From positions 2,914,001 through 2,978,000 of the forward strand of contig NZ_CP051201.1 of the NCBI RefSeq assembly GCF_024181285.1: a stretch of DNA of 64,000 bases, given 5' to 3'. The notes under the pieces were generated by a model. It was given only the letters and a program-made list of their open reading frames with translations. It made no database searches and was not told the origin of the DNA. Below, piece after piece: positions 58,263 through 64,000 of the stretch. A program made the translations under genes and the position numbers. Positions within the stretch are counted from its first letter, which is position 1. Each line of letters begins with the position of its first letter. The stretch is from Treponema sp. OMZ 790 (lineage in GTDB: Bacteria; Spirochaetota; Spirochaetia; Treponematales; Treponemataceae).

Positions 58263-60485
58263 ATGAACATAGAACTTTTAGCTCCGGCAGGGAATACTGA
58301 AGCCCTTGATGCCGCCATAAACGAAGGAGCCGATGCCGCATATTTAGGCTTAAAAACTTTTAATGCGCGTATGCGCTCCTCCAATTTTGCATGGAGCCAA
58401 TTTGAGGCAACCGTAGACAGTCTCCATAAAAGGAATAAAAAGGTCTATGTTACGGTAAATACGGTTTTAACCGAAGAAGAAACCGAAAAGATGTACCGCT
58501 TTTTAAAATACCTTGACTCGATTGGGCCTGACGGCATCATTGTTCAAGACTTGGGTGTCGTTCAAATGGCTAAAACACATTTTCCAAAATTAAAGCTTCA
58601 CGCCTCAACCCAGATGAATATAGCTTCTGCCAAAGCTGCGAATGCTTTGAGCCGCTTCGGAATATCACGGGTTGTTTTAGCCCGGGAGCTTTCATTAAAG
58701 GAAATCGAAGAAGTAAACTTAAACACCTCCTGTGAGCTTGAAGTCTTTGTGCACGGAGCCCTCTGCGTATGCCAATCGGGGCTTTGCATGTTTTCTTCAT
58801 ACCTCGGAGGAAAATCGGCGAACCGCGGAATGTGCGCCCAAGCCTGCCGAAGACTTTATACGGCACACACTCCTCAGGGCGACAAAGACGGCTATTATTT
58901 TTCTCCCCATGATTTGCAGCTAATCGACTATGTTCCCGATCTTATAAAGGCCGGGGTTTCTTCATTTAAAATAGAAGGAAGAATGAAGAGCGCCGAATAT
59001 GTGGGAACCGTAGTTTCGGCCTACCGCCATGTAATCGACAATTGGGAAAACAGCAAGAAAGAAGCCGTCGAAACAGGCCGCCGAATTTTAGCCGGAGACT
59101 TTGCCCGCAAAAAGACTAGCTTTTTATTTGTTTCTTCAAAGGCCGAAGAAATATTAAACCCGAATCAGGCGGGCGGAACGGGCATTTTTTTAGGAACGAT
59201 AGACAAAACCGCTCAATTTAAGATTAAAGAAGTTGAAGGGAAGACTAAAGAAGACCCGATGCGCAAGGTGCACTATGCACTTTTAAAAGGAGGCTCTTAT
59301 ACTCCGGATTTCGGAGATTCGATTAGGCTTCATACAAAGGACGACCGCGGAAGGGAAAGCTGGAAAATTCAAGATATAAGAATTGAAAAATCGGTTTCAA
59401 AAAAAGGCGGGCCGACAGAAGAAGTATGGATTCAGGTTCCTGCCGATTTTGGAATCGGGGACAGTGTTTACCTCTTACAGACCAAGAGCATGAGTAAGCG
59501 TTATGCCCCGGTGCTGCCCAAAAGTTTAAGTCCTTTTAGAAAAAGACCGGGAGACGATAAACTGCCCGAACTTAAACTCTATCCTGAATTAAGCGCTGCC
59601 GAAGCTAAAAACAAGCAAGAAGACAAACGAGGTAAAAAGATTTTAAGTAAATCCAATATAGACATTTTCCCTGACGGCCTCTATGTGCAAGTATCTTCAA
59701 TCAGCAGCCTCCACACAATTCTTTCCGATAGGCCTGTACGGGTTATTATAAACCTTAACGAAGATACAAAGGAGGCCTTAGCCGGCACAGGAAAAATCGA
59801 TAGACCTCTTCCTTTCTCAAAACGTGAAATTTTTATTTCGCTCGATCCCTTTGTGGGACAGGCTGAAAGCGATGAACTTGAAATCTATCTTTTGAGTCTT
59901 ATCGAAAAAGGCTTTACTCAATTTGTAATCAACAATCCCGCTCATATTACAATGTTAAAGAACAAAAACTTGAACCTTGTTGCCGGCCCCTATCTTTACG
60001 GCTTTAACCGATGGGCCGTAAAATGGCTTCAAGAAAACAATATTTTGCAGTTTGTTTCTCCAATAGAAAACTCGCAAAAAAACCTTGAAAATGTTTACGC
60101 TCCGGGTATGAGAAAGCAGGTTTTAATTCCGGTTTTTGCTTATCCGGCTTTATTTAGAATGCGATTTACTCTTCCGAAAACTTATGATTTTTTGTATTTT
60201 TCCGATAAACAAGGAGAGGCATTCAAAACTTTTTCGACGCCGTCGTCTTCTTTTGTATTGCCTGAAAAACCGTTCTCAATAACCGATCGTATCGGAGCTC
60301 TTGAAAAAAAAGGGTTTGATAAATTCCTTTTGGATTTCTCCCATACCGAAATTGAGCGCACGGAATATAGGTATATTGTAGGGTCTTGCCGAAAGGGAAC
60401 ATTACTTGAAGATACTTCCAGATTTAACTGGAAGGAAGGTTTTTATGATCCGGCAAAGATTGAAGCCCGTAAATCAAAATTATAG
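58263..60485 (+). CDS. Peptidase U32 family protein (RlhA/TrhP-like)
   Basis: A 740-aa protein. The start MNIELLAPAGNTEAL at 58263 has GAGG eight bases upstream and matches the family N-terminus. The U32 core is ADAAYLGLKTFNARMRS, HASTQMNI, ELEVFVHGALCVCQSGLCMFSS and GMCAQACRR (Fe-S-binding cysteines), SPHDLQLI and FKIEGRMKSAEYV. Family members act with prephenate-derived cofactors in tRNA or rRNA hydroxylation (RlhA, TrhP); older annotation calls them collagenase-like. A C-terminal ~300-residue region is extra relative to short U32s. Follows the sigma factor by 63 bases. Confidence 0.9.
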   Translation: MNIELLAPAGNTEALDAAINEGADAAYLGLKTFNARMRSSNFAWSQFEATVDSLHKRNKKVYVTVNTVLTEEETEKMYRFLKYLDSIGPDGIIVQDLGVVQMAKTHFPKLKLHASTQMNIASAKAANALSRFGISRVVLARELSLKEIEEVNLNTSCELEVFVHGALCVCQSGLCMFSSYLGGKSANRGMCAQACRRLYTAHTPQGDKDGYYFSPHDLQLIDYVPDLIKAGVSSFKIEGRMKSAEYVGTVVSAYRHVIDNWENSKKEAVETGRRILAGDFARKKTSFLFVSSKAEEILNPNQAGGTGIFLGTIDKTAQFKIKEVEGKTKEDPMRKVHYALLKGGSYTPDFGDSIRLHTKDDRGRESWKIQDIRIEKSVSKKGGPTEEVWIQVPADFGIGDSVYLLQTKSMSKRYAPVLPKSLSPFRKRPGDDKLPELKLYPELSAAEAKNKQEDKRGKKILSKSNIDIFPDGLYVQVSSISSLHTILSDRPVRVIINLNEDTKEALAGTGKIDRPLPFSKREIFISLDPFVGQAESDELEIYLLSLIEKGFTQFVINNPAHITMLKNKNLNLVAGPYLYGFNRWAVKWLQENNILQFVSPIENSQKNLENVYAPGMRKQVLIPVFAYPALFRMRFTLPKTYDFLYFSDKQGEAFKTFSTPSSSFVLPEKPFSITDRIGALEKKGFDKFLLDFSHTEIERTEYRYIVGSCRKGTLLEDTSRFNWKEGFYDPAKIEARKSKL

Positions 60486-60500
60486 AGATATTTAATATTC

Positions 60501-60530
60501 TTGACATTTAGGGGCTTTTTTTACTATAAT
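60501..60530 (+). promoter_or_regulatory. Consensus sigma-70 promoter of the chemotaxis receptor
   Basis: TTGACA (60501-60506), 18 bases, TATAAT (60525-60530): both hexamers are perfect consensus. Unlike the leaderless set, an AAGGAG ribosome site follows. Confidence 0.8.
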
Positions 60531-60549
60531 TATGCTTAAAGGAGTCCAC

Positions 60550-62688
60550 ATGTCAAATACAAAAAGTACCTCAATCACATTTACGGGAACAGTGAAAAAG
60601 CGTTTTTATTCTGTCGGAACAAAGCTTTTGTTTTTTACTATTGTGTTGCTTTTAATCCAATATGCGGTAATTGCATACAAAGATTGGAGAAGTTTAAAAA
60701 AATTTTCTCAAAATCAAATACAAATGATGGCCGACTTAAAACATTCTGCATTTAACCATGAACTGAGTACCTATGAAATAATGGGGAAAATCCTATTAGA
60801 TACTATTTCTAAAAACGATCAAATTATCGAAGCCTTTGCCGAAAGAGATCGGGTAACTCTTACTGAACTGACCTCTCCATTATTTGTAGAAATGAAACAT
60901 AAGTACAGGGCTAAACAGCTCCATTTTCATACGGCTCCCGCCATTTCATTTTTACGGGTCCAGAATCCAAAAAAATTCGGAGATGATCTTTCAAGTTTTA
61001 GACAAACCGTTTTAAAAACAAATTCCGAAAAAAAAGAAATATACGGATTAGAAATGGGAGTGAGCGATTTAGGTTTTCGAGTTGTTAAACCTCTTTTTAA
61101 TAAAGCGAATAAGCACATAGGTTCAGTAGAATACGGCGGAGCAATCGATAATGAATTTATAAAAGAATTTACTGAAAGTTCTACTTCGGATGTATTGTAT
61201 GGAGGTTTACAGGTAAGCGTATATGCCCATACTTTAGAAAATGAATATAAGATAATGGGATCTAACTTTGAAAGCGATATAGCGGAAAACTGTGAATCGA
61301 TAATGGAAAAATTTAACTACAATGAAAATTTTATCAATATTGAAGGAATTAATGCAGCCGCTTATTATCCTCTTTATGATTTTTCGGGAGATAAGATAGG
61401 CTTTGTTAAATTTTTATATTCTGTTGAATCCATTCAAAAAAGCCAAGCAAACTTTTTTCTAAAGACGACTGTGATTTTGCTGTTTATATTCATTCTCTTT
61501 GTTATAACCATTATAATATTTACAAAAATCTTTATCATACGGCCGGTTAACAAGGTTATCGATAAACTTAAAGGTATATCCGAAGGCGATTTAAGGATTC
61601 AGTTGAACGAAACGGGGAATGACGAAATAGGAAAACTGACAGGATATTTTTCAAATACGATAGAAAAAATAAGTTATATGATAAAATCCGTTTTGATGCA
61701 TTCAAATCAAATAAAAGAAGTAGGCGAGGTTCTTGCAAGTAATGTAACTGAAACGGCAAGCGCAATACATCAAATCAGCCAAAATATTGAATCCGTAAAA
61801 ACTCAAGCTATGAATCAAAGTTCCAGTGTAAACGAGACGGCCGCCACTATTGAGCAGGTAATAAACAGGCTTGGAGAGTTGGACAGCGACATTGAAGTGC
61901 AAGCATCAAGCATTGAGCAGTCCTCTGCGGCAGTTGAGCAAATGGTGGCCAATATAGCTTCCGTCACAAATAATCTTGAAAAAAACAACACTCTTATTAA
62001 AACCGTATACGAACAAACGAAGCACGGTAAAGATGGGGCAAGGTCTGCAAATGATGTTGTAGAGCAAATAGCTTCTTTATCGGCCTCCTTGCTTGAAACA
62101 AGTGAGATTATTCAAAATATTGCAAGTCAGACAAACCTTTTAGCTATGAATGCTGCAATTGAAGCGGCTCATGCAGGCGAAAGCGGAAAAGGGTTTGCCG
62201 TTGTTGCCGATGAGATAAGAAAACTTTCCGAAGAATCAAATATGCAGGGTAAACAGATTGGTGAAGTTATGAAAAAATCTACCCAGATTATCGAAAAACT
62301 TACAGTCGTAGGAAAGGAAGCAGAAAATTCTTTTATCAAAGTATATGAATTGGTAAATCAAATTTCCGAGCAAGAAGAGCTCATGGTTTTTGCAATGAAG
62401 GAACAAGAAAACGGAAGCAATGAAGTTCTGCAGGCAATAAAAAATATAACTGCGATTACCGGTGAAGTTAAAAACAGATCGGTCGAAATGCTGTCGGGAG
62501 GAATTAAGGTTTCGGATGAAATGCAAAAACTTCATACGCTTACAAAAAATATTACCAACAGCATGAACGAAATGTCTGCCGCTGCTTCCGAGATAAACAA
62601 TTCAAGTCAGGAAGTGAGTGCTATATCACAAAAAAACAAAGACAGTATTGATCAATTATCTGTTGAGGTAAACAAGTTTAAAGTATAA
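60550..62688 (+). CDS. Methyl-accepting chemotaxis protein
   Basis: A 712-aa inner-membrane receptor. Start at 60550 with AAGGAG six bases ahead. Helix 1 (~18-38) and helix 2 (TTVILLFIFILFVITIIIFT, ~310-330) bound a ~270-residue periplasmic sensor domain. The sensor (LGFRVVKPLFNKANKHIGSVEYGG) resembles the dCache-like family, though its ligand is unknown. A HAMP module follows (IIRPVNKVIDKLKGISEGDLR). The signalling tip is NLLAMNAAIEAAHAGESGKGFAVVADEIRKL. No C-terminal CheR-tether pentapeptide is evident. Probably fed by the flagellar apparatus encoded at 31-35 kb. Confidence 0.93.
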   Translation: MSNTKSTSITFTGTVKKRFYSVGTKLLFFTIVLLLIQYAVIAYKDWRSLKKFSQNQIQMMADLKHSAFNHELSTYEIMGKILLDTISKNDQIIEAFAERDRVTLTELTSPLFVEMKHKYRAKQLHFHTAPAISFLRVQNPKKFGDDLSSFRQTVLKTNSEKKEIYGLEMGVSDLGFRVVKPLFNKANKHIGSVEYGGAIDNEFIKEFTESSTSDVLYGGLQVSVYAHTLENEYKIMGSNFESDIAENCESIMEKFNYNENFINIEGINAAAYYPLYDFSGDKIGFVKFLYSVESIQKSQANFFLKTTVILLFIFILFVITIIIFTKIFIIRPVNKVIDKLKGISEGDLRIQLNETGNDEIGKLTGYFSNTIEKISYMIKSVLMHSNQIKEVGEVLASNVTETASAIHQISQNIESVKTQAMNQSSSVNETAATIEQVINRLGELDSDIEVQASSIEQSSAAVEQMVANIASVTNNLEKNNTLIKTVYEQTKHGKDGARSANDVVEQIASLSASLLETSEIIQNIASQTNLLAMNAAIEAAHAGESGKGFAVVADEIRKLSEESNMQGKQIGEVMKKSTQIIEKLTVVGKEAENSFIKVYELVNQISEQEELMVFAMKEQENGSNEVLQAIKNITAITGEVKNRSVEMLSGGIKVSDEMQKLHTLTKNITNSMNEMSAAASEINNSSQEVSAISQKNKDSIDQLSVEVNKFKV

Positions 62689-62711
62689 GATTTGCCGAAG
62701 AAAACTTGTAA

Positions 62712-64000
62712 TTAAACCTGAATAATCAAAGCACCGGTTTTTCTGTCATGGAAGAACCGGTTTATTTTTTCGCTTTCAATTTTTATGAGGGAGCCGTCTA
62801 CGTATTCTTTAAGTTTTGACCTTGCTCCTTTTTTTTCGGTTAAGAGTAAAAAGCCTTTTTCGGAACAGGCGTAACGGCCGATCTTTCCCTCGCCGAGTTT
62901 TATTATTTCGGAGCTGATGCGTGCAAGGAATTCTTTTTTATTCTCAACTTGTTTTGTTTTTTCGGTCCGGCAATATATAAACGAAAGACTTGCTCGAGTC
63001 TTTTCGAGCTTTGCGGCTTCAGAAAGCTCAACAAGTTTAGAAGGAGCGTCATCTGCATAAAAAGAAAAATGACACCACTTGTCCGAGGCTATAGGATATT
63101 TTATATCATTTTTTTCAGATACTTTTTTCCCGGGAATAGGACAGATTCCCGCGTGCGGACAGGGAGAAAGGATCTCGCATTTTTTTTCGAGGAAGTTTTT
63201 GCGTAAGGCTGAAACGAATTCGCCGGCAAGGGGAATGCCGGGCTCAATTACTAAAGCGGCACCGTCTTTTTGAAGATAGTGCAGGATTGTTTTTGCAGCT
63301 CTTTCAGCTTCGCCTTCAACCTTAATTGAAGAATCCCAAAATATTTCGTTAAACATATTTGCACTTACAAAAAGCTTTACCTTCTCTTTTAGCGGAAGGC
63401 CGAAACTGCCGTTCAGCTTTGTTAGCTTCCAGTTTGAAGCCTGCTCTGTTCCGCACTTACTTTGATTTGTAAAGTCAACAAGAGAATTAAACAAGGCCTC
63501 TCCTGCCGCCAAGGCCTTCCCCGAAATATCGGCACAATACCAATGAAGTTTTTTTGTACGCAGTTCAGGCTTGGCAATCCAAAAAGCACACATGAGGGTC
63601 ATAGGCCCGCAGCCGAAGTCGGCAATTACATCTCCGTCCTTTAAATCAAAATCAAGATTGCCTATCAATTTTGACATGCGCACCAAGTTCCACCACATGT
63701 AGTGGTAAATATAAGCCGTTAATTTTACGGAATTGTTTAGGTAATTTACTTTTCGGGAACTTCTTTCATTTGTAAGTTCGTGGAAGAGGATACGGATATC
63801 CCTAGGAATCAAAGCGGTTTGCTTTGAAGAAAGTTTAAGAGCATCTTTTATGATAAGGTCAAAGGAATTTAAAAGACGATTTGTGTTCTCATCATTTTCT
63901 TTAAAAATATTTTTCCCCGTATTTTTTGTTTTTACAATCTTTATAGGAAAATCATCCCGAGTATTTTTCTTTTCGGTTCTTTTTTCTTTATTCGAAGTTT
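62712..64000 (-). CDS. Rsm22-like ribosomal methyltransferase (5' end outside window)
   Basis: The frame is open to the right edge, so the start lies beyond 64000; the start-like TTG at 63812 is only an internal codon. The SAM-binding motif DGDVIADFGCGPMTLM and LHWYCADISGKAL are clear. The cysteine set CPHAGICPIPG plus DKWCHFSFYAD is the Rsm22-family metal/Fe-S motif. Rsm22 proteins support assembly of the (mito)ribosomal small subunit and rRNA methylation; in bacteria the substrate is not settled. The visible N-terminal part is Lys/Asn-rich and probably flexible. Confidence 0.85.
   Translation of the reverse strand, partial: TSNKEKRTEKKNTRDDFPIKIVKTKNTGKNIFKENDENTNRLLNSFDLIIKDALKLSSKQTALIPRDIRILFHELTNERSSRKVNYLNNSVKLTAYIYHYMWWNLVRMSKLIGNLDFDLKDGDVIADFGCGPMTLMCAFWIAKPELRTKKLHWYCADISGKALAAGEALFNSLVDFTNQSKCGTEQASNWKLTKLNGSFGLPLKEKVKLFVSANMFNEIFWDSSIKVEGEAERAAKTILHYLQKDGAALVIEPGIPLAGEFVSALRKNFLEKKCEILSPCPHAGICPIPGKKVSEKNDIKYPIASDKWCHFSFYADDAPSKLVELSEAAKLEKTRASLSFIYCRTEKTKQVENKKEFLARISSEIIKLGEGKIGRYACSEKGFLLLTEKKGARSKLKEYVDGSLIKIESEKINRFFHDRKTGALIIQV
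62733..62770 (+). terminator. Terminator of the chemotaxis-receptor gene
   Basis: ACCGGTTTTTC (62733-62743) pairs with GAAGAACCGGT (62751-62761), followed by TTATTTTTT. It lies inside the 3' end of the convergent Rsm22-like gene, so its T-run is also coding sequence there. Confidence 0.65.

Noticed and set aside
63812..63812. TTG at 63810-63812 as the real start of the Rsm22-like gene
   Set aside because: The same frame stays open to the window edge and homologues are longer at the N-terminus; no ribosome site precedes the TTG.
1..64000. CRISPR arrays, tRNA or rRNA genes, prophage or conjugation genes
   Set aside because: None seen: no regularly spaced repeats, no cloverleaf or rRNA signatures recognised, no integrase, capsid or mobilisation proteins.

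Overview
The window is about 38% GC and reads as a chromosome segment of an oral-type treponeme, closest in character to Treponema denticola. The evidence is a spirochaete-style omega subunit, a flagellar export operon (fliQ-fliR-flhB-flhA), a histidine-degradation pair (hutI, formimidoyl-THF cyclodeaminase), many lipoproteins and TPR/HEAT proteins, and an IdeS-type cysteine protease with Ig-like domains resembling the T. denticola protease called dentipain. No rRNA, tRNA or CRISPR array was recognised.

Layout. 1-9.5 kb: rubrerythrin end, recQ, a decayed AlbA/RecG-like regulator, recO with a HEAT-repeat protein and tgt, a 226-bp miniature transposable element with a 10-bp target duplication, an XRE regulator, a RelE-type toxin-antitoxin pair and a DUF2089/SHOCT-like pair. 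9.7-13.3 kb (minus strand): a compact peptide-natural-product locus: Cys/Gly-rich precursor peptide, a hairpin, a radical SAM/SPASM maturase split by a frameshift in an A8 tract, and an ABC exporter. 13.3-30.7 kb: PadR regulator with two HAAS-type membrane proteins, glutamine amidotransferase-like hydrolase, amino-acid permease, LamG/FN3 surface protein with a large TPR protein, deoC, ferritin, an M20 peptidase, a metal-site-less Fe-ADH homologue with a TrmH methyltransferase, a lipoprotein behind four stacked hairpins, and the hut genes.

30.7-41 kb: the flagellar export operon. A block of about 4.6 kb follows flhA and is bounded by a 98-bp duplication of the flhA 3' end. It carries a decayed toxin-antitoxin module and two ABC exporter half-transporters. 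Beyond the second copy come rpoZ and miaA. 41-47 kb (minus strand): an accessory zone with CPBP remnants, an AbiEi antitoxin whose AbiEii toxin partner is fused in frame to the 3' part of an IS256-type transposase, and five small accessory genes (NTF2-like, GNAT, DUF1877 and two unknowns).

47-64 kb: PTS EIIA, a conserved cytosolic protein, phosphofructokinase, a DUF192 lipoprotein, a secreted protein and a double-cNMP-domain regulator, the frameshifted IdeS-family protease, a second M20 hydrolase, a KamA/EpmB-type radical SAM enzyme, a sigma-70 family factor, a U32 peptidase, a chemotaxis receptor and an Rsm22-like methyltransferase that runs off the end.

Three threads stand out. First, two unrelated genes (peptide maturase and IdeS-like protease) are each broken by one extra A in an A8 run, so both look like on/off homopolymer switches or strain-specific lesions. 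Second, the flhA 3'-end duplication delimits an inserted exporter island. Third, four plus-strand genes have a -10 box exactly six bases before the ATG and no ribosome-binding site, which predicts leaderless mRNAs.
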